From positions 2,763,501 through 2,827,500 of the forward strand of contig NZ_CP156079.1 of the NCBI RefSeq assembly GCF_040892545.1: a stretch of DNA of 64,000 nucleotides. The letters are read 5' to 3'. Source of the stretch: Paracidovorax avenae. Lineage in GTDB: Bacteria; Pseudomonadota; Gammaproteobacteria; Burkholderiales; Burkholderiaceae_C. Below the pieces are notes generated by a model. That model saw only the letters and a list, made by a program, of their open reading frames with translations, searched no databases and was not told the DNA's origin. Both the position numbers and the translations under genes were made by a program. Positions 1 to 10,612 of this stretch are shown here, one piece after another (position 1 is the stretch's first letter; every line of letters begins with the position of its first letter).

Positions 1-840
<840 letters not shown>

Positions 841-847
841 TCAGCCG

Positions 848-878
848 CCGCGGGCGGGCCCTTGCGGCCCGCCCGCGG
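848..878 (+). terminator. Hairpin terminator after isocitrate lyase
   Basis: A perfect 13-bp G+C stem (848-860 with 866-878) closes a 5-nt loop, starting 8 nt after the aceA stop codon. No T-tract follows, so it may act as a 3' end stabiliser or a Rho-assisted terminator. It separates aceA from the thrS leader. Confidence 0.65.
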
Positions 879-892
879 GCACGGGTTAGAAT
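862..892 (+). promoter_or_regulatory. Candidate promoter of the thrS leader
   Basis: A TAGAAT -10-like hexamer lies at 887-892, about 35 nt before the leader-peptide start. The only -35-like sequence is TTGCGG at 862-867, with a long 19-nt spacer that overlaps the aceA terminator. Assignment is tentative. Confidence 0.35.
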
Positions 893-926
893 GCCTGCAT
901 CAACCACTTGCAAGGGCGAGAAAGGC

Positions 927-977
927 ATGACGGTTATGACACCGCGAACTACGGAGACCTCCTCCAGCAGCCGCTAG
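927..977 (+). CDS. Threonine-rich leader peptide of thrS
   Basis: This short ORF encodes MTVMTPRTTETSSSSR and stop, 16 residues with five Thr codons (930, 939, 948, 951, 957) followed by four Ser codons. A purine-rich AAGGGCGAGAAAGG tract at 912-925 can serve as ribosome binding site for ATG 927 or for the in-frame ATG at 936. It sits between the aceA terminator and thrS and immediately upstream of mutually exclusive RNA hairpins. Those are the hallmarks of ribosome-mediated transcription attenuation, as in the E. coli thr operon leader. The inferred role is sensing charged threonyl-tRNA: stalling at the Thr codons would permit thrS expression. It is unusual for thrS, since E. coli ThrRS is controlled translationally by its own protein. 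No homologue search was possible. Confidence 0.75.
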   Translation: MTVMTPRTTETSSSSR

Positions 978-1057
978 GCTGCATGTTCGCGCCTGCACGT
1001 CACTCATTGTTGCCTGCACCCCCGAAAAAGCGCGGACATCGTTCCGCGTTTTTTTTT
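967..1057 (+). promoter_or_regulatory. Transcription attenuator of thrS (terminator/antiterminator switch)
   Basis: Three structures can be drawn. A 6-bp hairpin (967-972 with 977-982) surrounds the leader stop codon. An intrinsic terminator pairs 1031-1036 with 1043-1048 and is followed by nine T residues at 1049-1057. A competing antiterminator pairs 983-992 with 1030-1039 over ten base pairs, with one G-U wobble, and uses the whole 5' arm of the terminator. A ribosome finishing at stop codon 975-977 would cover 983-992 and allow termination. One stalled at Thr codons 948-959 would leave 983-992 free and favour antitermination. The pairing is seen directly; the regulatory logic is inferred. 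Confidence 0.75.
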
Positions 1058-1106
1058 CGCCTTCGCTTTTCTCGCGCATCCTCCCGTCGAACCAAGGCTC
1101 CATCAC

Positions 1107-3026
<1,920 letters not shown>

Positions 3027-3113
3027 TGTGCTGCCGGGTACGCCGCAGAGATCCCGCCATGCCACGGCGTATCGCCACATTTTTCGTGGCTTGTTGATTG
3101 AAGGAATACAGCC

Positions 3114-3701
3114 ATCGCTACTGAATTTCGTGACCGTCGCCAGCGCGAGGAGCGCAAGCACCGCCTGAACCGTGAAATCATGGCTCCCGAGGTTCGCCTC
3201 TCCGGGCCGGACAACGAGCCGCTCGGGGTGGTCAGCCTCATGGAAGCCCTTCGCATGGCGGGCGAGCTGGATGTGGACCTGGTGGAGATTGCCGCTACGG
3301 CCAACCCTCCCGTGTGCCGCCTTGTGGACTATGGAAAGTTCAAGTACCAAGAGCAGAAGCGCGCGGCCGAGGCCAAGGCCAAGCAGACGGTCATTGAAAT
3401 CAAGGAAGTGAAGTTCCGTCCCGGTACGGACGACGGCGACTACAACATCAAGCTGCGCAACATCCGCCGTTTCCTCGCCGAAGGCGACAAGTGCAAGATC
3501 ACGCTCCGCTTCCGCGGGCGTGAAATCACCCACCAGGAAATCGGCCTCGCGCTGCTCAACCGCATTCGCGACGACCTCGGTGACACCATCGTGGTCGAGC
3601 AGTTTCCGAAGCTCGAAGGGCGCCAGATGATCATGATGATCGCGCCCGGCAAGCGCAAGCCCGCCGCGAAGGCGGTGGCGGAAGGGGCCCCGGCCACCTG
3701 A
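3114..3701 (+). CDS. infC: Translation initiation factor IF-3 (ATC start codon)
   Basis: IF3 (195 aa) binds the 30S subunit, blocks 50S joining and proofreads start codons and initiator tRNA. The conserved N-terminus [16 protein letters not shown] is encoded upstream of the first in-frame ATG (3180) and begins at a non-canonical ATC codon at 3114. An AAGGA Shine-Dalgarno lies at 3101-3105, 8 nt before it. An in-frame TGA at 3099 excludes any start further upstream. This matches the known use of rare start codons (AUU in E. coli) that lets IF3 repress its own translation. The N-domain (about 1-85), linker and C-domain ([10 protein letters not shown] onward) are all present. It lies in the thrS-infC-rpmI-rplT order seen across proteobacteria. 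Confidence 0.93.
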   Translation: MATEFRDRRQREERKHRLNREIMAPEVRLSGPDNEPLGVVSLMEALRMAGELDVDLVEIAATANPPVCRLVDYGKFKYQEQKRAAEAKAKQTVIEIKEVKFRPGTDDGDYNIKLRNIRRFLAEGDKCKITLRFRGREITHQEIGLALLNRIRDDLGDTIVVEQFPKLEGRQMIMMIAPGKRKPAAKAVAEGAPAT

Positions 3702-3721
3702 GTGGCGGGCCAGGAGTGTCT

Positions 3722-3839
3722 CCGGATGCATGCGAGTGCATCCGGGCATGGCATGGGTCTCGTACCCTGCCGCGGCCGTCCATGGCGGCTGCAAAAGAAG
3801 TGGCTCGGGGCCTGCAAGTTTGCAGATGGGTCTGCAAAC
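3722..3839 (+). promoter_or_regulatory. infC-rpmI spacer with two perfect hairpins, candidate L20 control region
   Basis: Two perfect inverted repeats occupy the 170-nt spacer. The first has a 9-bp stem (3722-3730/3737-3745) and a 6-nt loop. The second has a 9-bp stem (3818-3826/3831-3839) and a TGGG loop, 33 nt before rpmI. In E. coli the corresponding spacer binds ribosomal protein L20, which represses rpmI-rplT. Neither hairpin is followed by a T-tract, which favours an RNA-binding or processing role over termination. The function here is inferred from position. Confidence 0.5.
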
Positions 3840-3871
3840 GCCTCGCGAGCACGACAAAAAGGAGCATTGAA

Positions 3872-4075
3872 ATGCCCAAAATGAAGACCAAGAGCAGCGC
3901 GAAAAAGCGTTTCCGCGTTCGTCCCGGTGGCACCGTCAAGCGCGGTCAAGCCTTCAAGCGTCACATCCTGACCAAGAAGACCACCAAGAACAAGCGTCAC
4001 CTGCGCGGTGCCGTGTCCGTGCATGAGACCAACATGGGTCACATGGCACAGATGCTGCCCTTTGCCGGCCTCTGA
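3872..4075 (+). CDS. rpmI: 50S ribosomal protein L35
   Basis: L35 (67 aa) is a small basic protein of the large ribosomal subunit. The sequence starts [20 protein letters not shown] and has the Lys/Arg-rich composition and the HLRG...VHETNMGHM pattern of the family. A strong AAAAAGGAG ribosome binding site lies at 3855-3863. A longer in-frame reading back to 3716 exists, but its upstream codons are not L35-like, so ATG 3872 was chosen. It is followed after 24 nt by rplT, with which it is surely co-transcribed. Autoregulation by L20 through the preceding spacer is plausible from E. coli. Confidence 0.97.
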   Translation: MPKMKTKSSAKKRFRVRPGGTVKRGQAFKRHILTKKTTKNKRHLRGAVSVHETNMGHMAQMLPFAGL

Positions 4076-4099
4076 TTCAGACGAACAAGGAGTACACAC

Positions 4100-4462
4100 A
4101 TGCCTCGCGTCAAACGTGGTGTAACGGCACGCGCCCGTCACAAGAAAGTTCTGGCCCTCTCCAAGGGTTTCCGCGGCCGCCGCGGCAACGTCTTCCGCAT
4201 CGCCAAGCAGGCGGTGATGAAGGCAGGCCAATACGCCTACCGTGACCGCCGTACCAAGAAGCGCGTGTTCCGCCAACTGTGGATCGCCCGTATCAATGCC
4301 GCTTCCCGCGAACTGGGCCTGACCTACAGCCAGTTCACGAACGGCCTGAAGAAGGCTGCCATCGAGATCGACCGCAAGATGCTGGCCGACCTCGCGGTGC
4401 ACGACAAGGCTGCCTTCGGGAGCATCGTGGAACAAGTCAAGGCCAAGCTGGCCGCCGCTTGA
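4100..4462 (+). CDS. rplT: 50S ribosomal protein L20
   Basis: L20 (120 aa) binds 23S rRNA early in large-subunit assembly and in enterobacteria represses its own operon. The sequence begins [20 protein letters not shown] and keeps the long basic N-terminal helix and the [20 protein letters not shown] block in the globular domain. An AAGGAG site lies 7-8 nt upstream of the ATG. Length is normal. It ends the ribosomal-protein section of the cluster, with an inverted repeat 51 nt after its stop. Confidence 0.98.
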   Translation: MPRVKRGVTARARHKKVLALSKGFRGRRGNVFRIAKQAVMKAGQYAYRDRRTKKRVFRQLWIARINAASRELGLTYSQFTNGLKKAAIEIDRKMLADLAVHDKAAFGSIVEQVKAKLAAA

Positions 4463-4513
4463 TCTCACGATCGGCAGCTATCCTCTCCGGGTAGCTTGCC
4501 TGCGCAACAACAG

Positions 4514-4547
4514 CAAGGGCTAGGGCTTGAAAAGGCGCTAGCCCTTG
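4514..4547 (+). terminator. Hairpin between rplT and pheS
   Basis: A perfect 10-bp stem (4514-4523 with 4538-4547) closes a 14-nt loop and is followed by TTTATTTCTCC, a broken T-tract. It ends only 30 nt before the pheS start codon. It therefore sits where E. coli has the pheM leader and attenuator. No Phe-rich leader ORF was found, so it is probably a partial terminator separating rpmI-rplT from pheST. Confidence 0.7.
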
Positions 4548-4577
4548 TTTATTTCTCCAAGACGACAAAGAGTTGGT

Positions 4578-5630
4578 ATGAACGAGCTGGATTCCCTGGT
4601 AGATGCCGCCCGCAGGATGTTCGCGGACGCGGCCACGCCCACCGACCTGGAAAATGCCAAGGCCCAGTTCCTGGGCAAGGCCGGGCGGGTGACCGAACTC
4701 CTCAAGGGCCTGGCCCAGCTGCCGGTCGAGGAGAAGAAGTCCCGGGGTGCCGCGGTGAACGTGGCCAAGCAGGCCATCGAGCAGGCCCTGAACGAGCGCC
4801 GCCAGGCCCTGGCCGACGCCGAACTGCAGGCGCAACTGCAGGCCGAGGCGCTCGACGTCACGCTGCCCGGCCGCCAGCGGGGGCAGGGCGGCCTGCATCC
4901 TGTCTCGCTCACCCTGGAGCGCATCGAGGGCATCTTCGGGTCCATGGGATTCGACGTGGCGGACGGCCCGGAAATCGAATCCGACTGGTTCAACTTCACG
5001 GCATTGAACACGCCCGAGGACCATCCCGCGCGCTCGATGCACGACACCTTCTACGTGGAAGGCGGCACCGCATCCGCCCCGTTGCTGCTGCGCACGCACA
5101 CGAGTCCGATGCAGATCCGCCATGCCGTCCAGCACGTGAAGAAGCACCGCGCGCTGCTGGACGCCGGCCAGCCCATGCCCGAGATCCGCGTGATCGCGCC
5201 GGGCCGTACCTACCGGGTGGACAGCGATGCCACGCACTCGCCGATGTTCCACCAGTGCGAAGGGCTCTGGATCGGCGAGAACGTCAGTTTCAAGGACCTG
5301 AAGGTCGTGTTCACCGCCTTCTGCCGCACCTTCTTCGAAAGCGACGATCTGGTGCTGCGGTTCCGCCCGAGCTTCTTCCCCTTCACCGAGCCGAGCGCCG
5401 AGATCGACATCCAGTTCCAGGACGGTCCGCTGGCAGGCCGCTGGCTGGAAGTGGCGGGATCCGGGCAGGTGCACCCCAACGTGGTGCGCAACATGGGTCT
5501 CGATCCCGAGAAGTACATCGGTTTCGCGTTCGGCATGGGCCCCGACCGGCTGACCATGCTGCGCTACGGCGTCAACGACCTGCGCCTGTTCTTCGACGGG
5601 GATATCCGTTTCCTTTCGCAGTTCCAGTAA
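4578..5630 (+). CDS. pheS: Phenylalanine--tRNA ligase alpha subunit
   Basis: PheS (350 aa) is the catalytic subunit of the alpha2-beta2 phenylalanyl-tRNA synthetase. The N-terminal coiled-coil that contacts tRNA spans about residues 1-85. The class II core follows: motif 1 near [13 protein letters not shown], motif 2 with [20 protein letters not shown], and motif 3 with [20 protein letters not shown] 4578 gives [12 protein letters not shown], which aligns with the usual PheS start; the longer frame back to 4545 runs through the terminator tail. An AAAGAG sequence lies 5 nt upstream. It is followed by pheT after 73 nt, which contain an 8-bp GC stem (5653-5660/5672-5679). Confidence 0.97.
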   Translation: MNELDSLVDAARRMFADAATPTDLENAKAQFLGKAGRVTELLKGLAQLPVEEKKSRGAAVNVAKQAIEQALNERRQALADAELQAQLQAEALDVTLPGRQRGQGGLHPVSLTLERIEGIFGSMGFDVADGPEIESDWFNFTALNTPEDHPARSMHDTFYVEGGTASAPLLLRTHTSPMQIRHAVQHVKKHRALLDAGQPMPEIRVIAPGRTYRVDSDATHSPMFHQCEGLWIGENVSFKDLKVVFTAFCRTFFESDDLVLRFRPSFFPFTEPSAEIDIQFQDGPLAGRWLEVAGSGQVHPNVVRNMGLDPEKYIGFAFGMGPDRLTMLRYGVNDLRLFFDGDIRFLSQFQ

Positions 5631-5703
5631 TCGCCGAACCCCTTTCCGACTTCGCCGCGCGGGCCCGGCCTGCGCGGCGCCGGTCGTTCCTTTTGAACCG
5701 ACT

Positions 5704-8142
5704 ATGCAATTTCCTGAATCCTGGCTGCGCGAATTCTGCAACCCGCCCCTGTCCACGGCAGAGCTGGCCGAAACCCTCACCATGGCAGGCCTGGAGGTGG
5801 AGGAGTTGTCCCCCGTCGCGCCCCCGTTCCATGGCGTGGTGGTGGGTGAGATCAAGGAGGCGGTGCAGCATCCCAATGCCGACAGGCTGCGGGTGTGCCA
5901 GGTCGATGTCGGCCAGCCCGCGCTGCTGAACATCGTCTGCGGTGCGGCCAACGCCCGCGTGGGCATCAAGGTGCCCTGCGCCACGGTGGGCGCCGAATTG
6001 CCCCCGGGCGAGGACGGCAAGCCCTTCGCCATCAAGGTGGGCAAGCTCCGCGGCGTGGAGAGCCAGGGCATGCTCTGCTCCGCGCGCGAGCTCAAACTCT
6101 CGGAAGACCATGAGGGCCTGTTCGAGCTGCCGTCGGATGCGCCGGTGGGGCAGGACATCCGCCAGTATCTTGCGCTCGACGACACGCTGTTCACGCTCAA
6201 GCTCACGCCCAACCTGGCCCACGCCCTGAGCGTGTACGGCATCGCGCGCGAAGTTTCGGCATTGACGGGCGCACCGCTGCGCGAGCCCGTGTTCACCGCG
6301 GCTCCGGTGGGCAGCGCCGATGTGCTGCCCGTGAAGATCAGTGCGCCGGACCTGTGCGGACGTTTCTCCGGCCGCGTGGTGCGGCACATCAACGCGAAAG
6401 CGTCCACGCCCCGCTGGATGCTGGATCGCCTCGCGCGCTGCGGCCAGCGAGGCGTGTCGCCGCTGGTGGACATCTCCAACTATGTGATGTTCGAACTGGG
6501 CCGGCCTTCGCACATCTTCGACCTGGAGAAGATCCATGGCGGGCTGGACGTGCGCTGGGGCCGCGAGGGCGAGTCGCTGAAGCTGCTCAATGGCGCCACG
6601 GTCGATGTCGATGGCCAGGTCGGCGTGATCGCCGACGAACGGCAGGTCGAGTCGCTGGCCGGCATCATGGGCGGGGACGCCACCGCGGTGTCCGATGGCA
6701 CGCGCCACATCTACATCGAGGCGGCCTTCTGGTGGCCCAAGGCGGTGGCAGGCCGGTCGCGCCGCTTCAACTTCTCCACCGATGCGGGCCATCGTTTCGA
6801 ACGCGGCGTGGACCCGCGGTTGACGGTGGAGCATATCGAGCGCATCACGCAACTGGTGCTGGAGATCTGCGGCACGCCCGAGACGGTCTGCGGACCGATC
6901 GACGACCAGGCGCCGAACATGCCCCAGGCCCGGCCGGTGACGCTGCGCGTCGAGCGCGCCGCGAAGGTGATCGGCATGCCGCTCACGCTGGCGCAGTGCG
7001 CCGATGCGTTGCGCAAGCTCGGGTTGCAGCCGGAGGAAGGCGACGGCCGTCTCACGGTCACGCCGCCGTCCTATCGTTTCGACCTCGCAATCGAGGAAGA
7101 CCTGATCGAGGAAGTGGTGCGCATCGTGGGCTACGGCCAGTTGCCCGAGACGCCGCCCCTCGCGCCGATCACGCCCAAGCTGCGGCGCGAAGACCGCCGC
7201 AGCGCATTCGCGGTGCGTCGCGAGCTTGCGGCTCTCGGCTACCAGGAGACCATCAATTTCAGCTTCGTGGAAGAGCAGTGGGAGCGTGATCTCGCGGGCA
7301 ATGCGGAGCCCATCCGGCTGCTGAATCCCATCGCCAGCCAGATGAGCGTCATGCGCTCGTCGCTGCTCGGATCGCTGCTGCAGGTGCTGAAGTTCAACCT
7401 CGACCGCAAGGCGCCCCGGGTGCGCGTGTTCGAGCTGGGCCGCGTGTTCCTGCGCGATGCGGGCGTGGCCGGCTCCGACACCACGGTCGAAGGTTTCCAC
7501 CAGCCGATGCGTGTCGCAGGCGCGGCCTACGGGGCAGCGGATGTGCTGCAGTGGAGCCGCAAGGACGACGCAGTGGACTTCTTCGACGTCAAGGGCGACG
7601 TGGAAGCGCTGCTTGCACCGCGCAAGGCCGTGTTCGAGCCCGCCGAGCATCCGGCGATGCACCCGGGGCGCTGCGCGCGCGTGCTGCTGGAAGGACGCAG
7701 CATCGGCTTCGTCGGCGAGCTCCATCCCAAGTGGCGCCAGCAGTGGGACTTTGCCCAGGCTCCGGTACTGTTCGAACTCGAGCTGGATGCGGCGCTGGCG
7801 CGCGATGTCCCCCGTTTCGCCGCGGTGGGCAAGCAGCAGGCGGTGGAGCGCGACATCGCCATCGTCGTGTCCGAGCAGACGACCCATGCGGATGTGATGC
7901 GCGTGATCGGTGGCGCGCTGCCCGCCACGCGCCTGCGCTCGGCGGTGCTCTTCGACGTGTTCCGGCCCAGGCGCGGCAAGGATGGCGAGCCCGTGGCCGG
8001 CTTTGCCCCCGGAGAAAAAAGCTTCGCGGTGCGGCTGGCTTTGGGCGATGGCGTGACGGCCCTTACCGACGCGGAGATCGACGAATCGCTCCAGGCGGTG
8101 TTGCGGCAGCTGGAGCAGCAACTGGGGGCGCGACTGCGGTGA
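5704..8142 (+). CDS. pheT: Phenylalanine--tRNA ligase beta subunit
   Basis: PheT (812 aa) is the large subunit that binds tRNA-Phe and edits mischarged Tyr-tRNA-Phe. Visible domains in order are the EMAP/OB-like tRNA-binding domain near residues 40-150 ([15 protein letters not shown]), the B3/B4 editing region with [17 protein letters not shown], the B5 domain, the inactive class II-like core, and the C-terminal anticodon-binding FDX-ACB fold (ERDIAIVV...). Length is typical. Its TGA stop overlaps the ATG of ihfA by one base, so the two are translationally coupled. Confidence 0.97.
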   Translation: MQFPESWLREFCNPPLSTAELAETLTMAGLEVEELSPVAPPFHGVVVGEIKEAVQHPNADRLRVCQVDVGQPALLNIVCGAANARVGIKVPCATVGAELPPGEDGKPFAIKVGKLRGVESQGMLCSARELKLSEDHEGLFELPSDAPVGQDIRQYLALDDTLFTLKLTPNLAHALSVYGIAREVSALTGAPLREPVFTAAPVGSADVLPVKISAPDLCGRFSGRVVRHINAKASTPRWMLDRLARCGQRGVSPLVDISNYVMFELGRPSHIFDLEKIHGGLDVRWGREGESLKLLNGATVDVDGQVGVIADERQVESLAGIMGGDATAVSDGTRHIYIEAAFWWPKAVAGRSRRFNFSTDAGHRFERGVDPRLTVEHIERITQLVLEICGTPETVCGPIDDQAPNMPQARPVTLRVERAAKVIGMPLTLAQCADALRKLGLQPEEGDGRLTVTPPSYRFDLAIEEDLIEEVVRIVGYGQLPETPPLAPITPKLRREDRRSAFAVRRELAALGYQETINFSFVEEQWERDLAGNAEPIRLLNPIASQMSVMRSSLLGSLLQVLKFNLDRKAPRVRVFELGRVFLRDAGVAGSDTTVEGFHQPMRVAGAAYGAADVLQWSRKDDAVDFFDVKGDVEALLAPRKAVFEPAEHPAMHPGRCARVLLEGRSIGFVGELHPKWRQQWDFAQAPVLFELELDAALARDVPRFAAVGKQQAVERDIAIVVSEQTTHADVMRVIGGALPATRLRSAVLFDVFRPRRGKDGEPVAGFAPGEKSFAVRLALGDGVTALTDAEIDESLQAVLRQLEQQLGARLR

Positions 8143-8507
8143 TGACTTTGACCAACACTTCCAAGGGCTCGGACATGATGGAACTGGCCGTGGAGAGCCT
8201 GGAGACGCCTGCGCTGACCAAGGCGCAGCTCGCGGAACTGCTGTTCGACCAGATCGGCTTGAACAAGCGGGAGTCCAAGGACATGATCGACGCGTTCTTC
8301 GACCTGATCGCGCAGCGCCTGGTGGACGGCCAGGACGTGAAGATTTCCGGTTTCGGGAACTTCCAGATCCGCACCAAGGCACCGCGCCCGGGGCGCAACC
8401 CGCGCACGGGGGAAGCCATTCCGATCCAGGCGCGCCGGGTGGTCACTTTCCATGCCAGCACCAAGCTGAAGGAGCAGATCCAGAGCGGCGGGTCGTCCGC
8501 CGCCTGA
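8142..8507 (+). CDS. ihfA: Integration host factor alpha subunit
   Basis: IHF-alpha (121 aa as called) pairs with IHF-beta to bend DNA by about 160 degrees at specific sites in replication, recombination and transcription. The HU/IHF fold is complete: [20 protein letters not shown], then [22 protein letters not shown] with the DNA-intercalating proline in the beta arm. ATG 8142 overlaps the pheT stop (TGATG). An internal ATG pair at 8175/8178 giving [12 protein letters not shown] would yield the more common 110-residue length and cannot be excluded. The pheT-ihfA junction is conserved in gamma- and betaproteobacteria. Confidence 0.95.
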   Translation: MTLTNTSKGSDMMELAVESLETPALTKAQLAELLFDQIGLNKRESKDMIDAFFDLIAQRLVDGQDVKISGFGNFQIRTKAPRPGRNPRTGEAIPIQARRVVTFHASTKLKEQIQSGGSSAA

Positions 8508-8623
8508 CGAGGGCGGGGACGGGGCGCGTACACCTTTCGGCCGGCACCTGCCCGAGTCGCTGGCGCGTTCCCCGCCCCTGCAGTACCCTTCCCGCCGTCC
8601 GCTTCTACCCTCTGCGCACTCCC

Positions 8624-9016
8624 ATGGGCACGCCGCTTCCTTCCATTCCCGCGAAAAGGTACTTCACCATCGGCGAAGTCGCCGAGCTGTGCGGAGTCAA
8701 GCCCCATGTGCTGCGGTACTGGGAGCAGGAGTTCACGCAGCTGCGCCCCATGAAGCGCAGGGGGAATCGCAGGTACTACCAGCACCACGAGGTGCTGATG
8801 ATCCGGCGCATCCGCGAACTGCTGTACGACCAGGGCTTCACGATCAGCGGCGCGCGCAACCGCCTGCAGGAAGTGGACAGCCATGGAGAGGGCGAGGAGG
8901 CCGATGCGCCGGTGGCGATGGGCAGCGCAGGGGCCCTGTCGGAACGCGACGGCCTGTCCCTGGAAGGGGTGCGGAAAGAATTATTGGAAATTCGTGCACT
9001 TTTGTCCGACCACTGA
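8624..9016 (+). CDS. MerR family transcriptional regulator
   Basis: This 130-residue protein has a MerR-type winged helix-turn-helix at about residues 12-80: YFTIGEVAELCGVKPHVLRYWEQEF, then GNRRYYQHHEVLMIRRIREL. The C-terminal part is short and lacks the cysteines of metal-sensing MerR members, so the inducer is unknown. A regulator of this type commonly follows ihfA in betaproteobacteria. It lies 116 nt after ihfA in the same direction and ends just before the tRNA-Pro promoter. No strong Shine-Dalgarno precedes ATG 8624. Family assignment is firm; target and effector are unknown. Confidence 0.9.
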   Translation: MGTPLPSIPAKRYFTIGEVAELCGVKPHVLRYWEQEFTQLRPMKRRGNRRYYQHHEVLMIRRIRELLYDQGFTISGARNRLQEVDSHGEGEEADAPVAMGSAGALSERDGLSLEGVRKELLEIRALLSDH

Positions 9017-9033
9017 TTTTTTGCCTATATAAT
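9002..9033 (+). promoter_or_regulatory. Promoter of tRNA-Pro
   Basis: A perfect TATAAT -10 box lies at 9028-9033, 12 nt before the tRNA. The best -35 candidate is TTGTCC at 9002-9007, with a rather long 20-nt spacer, overlapping the end of the merR gene. Confidence 0.65.
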
Positions 9034-9044
9034 CTAAGTCTTGT

Positions 9045-9121
9045 CGGCGTGTAGCGCAGCCTGGTAGCGCACTTGCATGGGGTGCAAGGGGTCGCGAGTT
9101 CGAATCCCGCCACGCCGACCA
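9045..9121 (+). tRNA. tRNA-Pro (anticodon GGG)
   Basis: A 77-nt cloverleaf starts CGGCGTG and ends CACGCCG ACCA with an encoded CCA. The anticodon stem is 9072-9076/9084-9088, and the 7-nt loop ATGGGGT puts GGG at 9079-9081. The T-arm contains GTTCGAATC. It reads CCC and CCU proline codons. Confidence 0.98.
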
Positions 9122-9132
9122 TTGATGTGAGA

Positions 9133-9164
9133 GGCCCAGCTTTGAAAGAAGCTGGGCCTTTTTT
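9133..9164 (+). terminator. Rho-independent terminator of tRNA-Pro
   Basis: A perfect 10-bp stem (9133-9142/9149-9158) with a 6-nt loop is followed by TTTTTT and CTTT. It starts 12 nt after the tRNA. Confidence 0.92.
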
Positions 9165-9238
9165 CTTTGCCGGGCCTTGGGCCCGACCTCGGTTCGCTCC
9201 AGGTTGCTGGCTCTGCCTGGCGCTGCATCCTCCCTCAA

Positions 9239-9270
9239 AGAAAAAGGCCCGGTGCAATGCACCGGGCCTT
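9239..9270 (-). terminator. Rho-independent terminator of the DUF3309 gene
   Basis: A perfect 12-bp stem (9244-9255/9259-9270) with a 3-nt loop is followed on the minus strand by T residues read from 9243 downward. It lies 42 nt beyond the stop of the minus-strand mini-gene. Confidence 0.85.
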
Positions 9271-9312
9271 GTCGCTTGGAGCCTCCCAGAGGCCCTCGGA
9301 CGCCTGGGGCGG

Positions 9313-9471
9313 TCAGATGCGTCCCATCAGCAGCAGGATGAGCAGAATCACCACGACCAGGCCCACGCCGCCGCTGGGCCCATAACCCCAGGAGCGGCTG
9401 TGGCCCCAGGTCGGCAGCACACCGATCAGGATGAGGATCAGGATGATGAGCAGGATGAGGGAGATCGACAT
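9313..9471 (-). CDS. DUF3309 family membrane mini-protein
   Basis: This is a 52-residue very hydrophobic protein beginning MSISLILLIILILILIGVLP. The WGHSRSWGYGPSGG centre and second hydrophobic segment VGLVVVILLILLLMG are the pattern of the DUF3309 family, whose function is unknown. Two membrane helices (about residues 3-19 and 36-49) flank a Gly/Trp/Ser-rich turn. A GGAAGG Shine-Dalgarno lies about 8 nt before the start. A longer frame extends upstream but lacks family similarity. It is a monocistronic unit with its own terminator, divergent from the PIP-box gene. Confidence 0.85.
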   Translation of the reverse strand: MSISLILLIILILILIGVLPTWGHSRSWGYGPSGGVGLVVVILLILLLMGRI

Positions 9472-9604
9472 GGTGTTGCCCTTCCGTATGTTGTGGAGAG
9501 TTGGTGTGGAGGCATTGTTGAAGGGGGCCGGGGGGCGTGCGGCAGGCCGGAAGCGCTCGCGGGCGTAGGAGGGGATCGACGCAGCCGGCGCAGGCGCTTC
9601 CTTT

Positions 9605-9666
9605 TTCGGATGCATGGGGCCCGCTTCGCGGCGATGGCGCCCCCGGTATTTCGCGCCCCGCACACT
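9605..9666 (+). promoter_or_regulatory. Perfect PIP (hrpII) box with -10 element
   Basis: TTCGG (9605-9609) and TTCGC (9625-9629) are separated by exactly 15 nt. A CACACT element matching YANNNT follows at 9661-9666, 31 nt downstream. This matches the published plant-inducible promoter consensus TTCGB-N15-TTCGB-N30-32-YANNNT bound by HrpX (Xanthomonas, Acidovorax) and HrpB (Ralstonia). It points at the gene starting at 9697. Confidence 0.75.
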
Positions 9667-9696
9667 GGTGTGCAATACATCCATCGTCTCTATGCC

Positions 9697-10482
9697 ATGA
9701 ACGCACGCACCGGCGCTCTCTCATCACCGTTGTCGGCCCTGCGCCAGCCGCTGTCCAAGGAGGCGGATGCCGCGCCTCCGCCACCGCGAACCGAATCCCG
9801 GAAGGGCCCCGATGCCCCGGCAGGGCTGGTCGGGCGTGAGCGGCCTGCATCCAGTGGGGGCCAGGCAGCCCTGCCGCCGCGTGGCCGGTTGCTGGCGAGT
9901 CCTTCCAGCCTGCGGGGCAATGCGCTGTTCCAGCGGCAGCGCGCTTTGCACAACCCGGAGGAAACGCCTGCGACAGCGGCATCCCGCCAGGAGGCCGCCC
10001 CGGAAAGCACGGAGCATCCATTGCCTGCACACGGCCGCCCTGCAGCGGTGACAACGCTGCATGCCGTGCCGCCACCGCACGCGGAGGGTGGCGAGCCCGC
10101 CGAACCCCTGGCAGCGTCCGGCGGAAAAGCCCACGGACATGCCGGCGAAGACATTCCATTCGATGGGGACGGCGGCCTGCCGCATGGAATGGGGCCGGAT
10201 TTCTCGATGCCTCACTTCCCGCCGACTCCGTCCCACCCGTCCTTCGGCCATGGCGACGATGATCCGGAAGACGGTGAGGGCGATCCGCACCGGCCCGATG
10301 GCTCCACACGCCGGGCCATCACGGCGCAGGAGCAGCAGATGGCGAACCAGAACGCGCTCACCGAAGCCTCCGTGCGGGCGCAGATGCAGGCTGCGCTCAA
10401 CGAGTTCACGATCAAGAGCAGCGAAGGCGTCGCCAAGGCCATCAAATCGCTGGGCAAGTCCCAGGCCGATCTGATCACCTGA
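9697..10482 (+). CDS. Candidate HrpX-regulated type III secreted protein
   Basis: This 261-residue protein belongs to no family I recognise. The N-terminus (MNARTGALSSPLSALRQPLS) is rich in Ser/Ala/Leu with no acidic residue in the first 20, as in type III secretion signals. Residues about 25-200 are low-complexity, rich in Pro, Gly, Ala and His, with an acidic patch (DDDPEDGEGD). The last 50 residues look helical and amphipathic (ASVRAQMQAALNEF, VAKAIKSLGKSQ), reminiscent of T3SS rod or needle subunits but not identifiable. The frame is open upstream to 9073; ATG 9697 was chosen because the PIP-box promoter would start transcription near 9672. No clear ribosome binding site is visible. The role as effector or accessory T3SS protein is inferred from the promoter and composition. 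Confidence 0.6.
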   Translation: MNARTGALSSPLSALRQPLSKEADAAPPPPRTESRKGPDAPAGLVGRERPASSGGQAALPPRGRLLASPSSLRGNALFQRQRALHNPEETPATAASRQEAAPESTEHPLPAHGRPAAVTTLHAVPPPHAEGGEPAEPLAASGGKAHGHAGEDIPFDGDGGLPHGMGPDFSMPHFPPTPSHPSFGHGDDDPEDGEGDPHRPDGSTRRAITAQEQQMANQNALTEASVRAQMQAALNEFTIKSSEGVAKAIKSLGKSQADLIT

Positions 10483-10612
10483 TGCGTGCAATGGGTCCCT
10501 GCACCCGGGGCCTGCACGGCAGGTGCCGGCACCTGCCGATCGCCTTGCATGGCCGCCGCGATTCGGGTGGGTTTCCGACAGGCGCCCCCCAATCGCCGGA
10601 CCACAATGCGCC

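Noticed and set aside
4463..4577. A Phe-rich leader peptide upstream of pheS.
   Set aside because: No short ORF with clustered Phe codons and a ribosome binding site was found in any forward frame.
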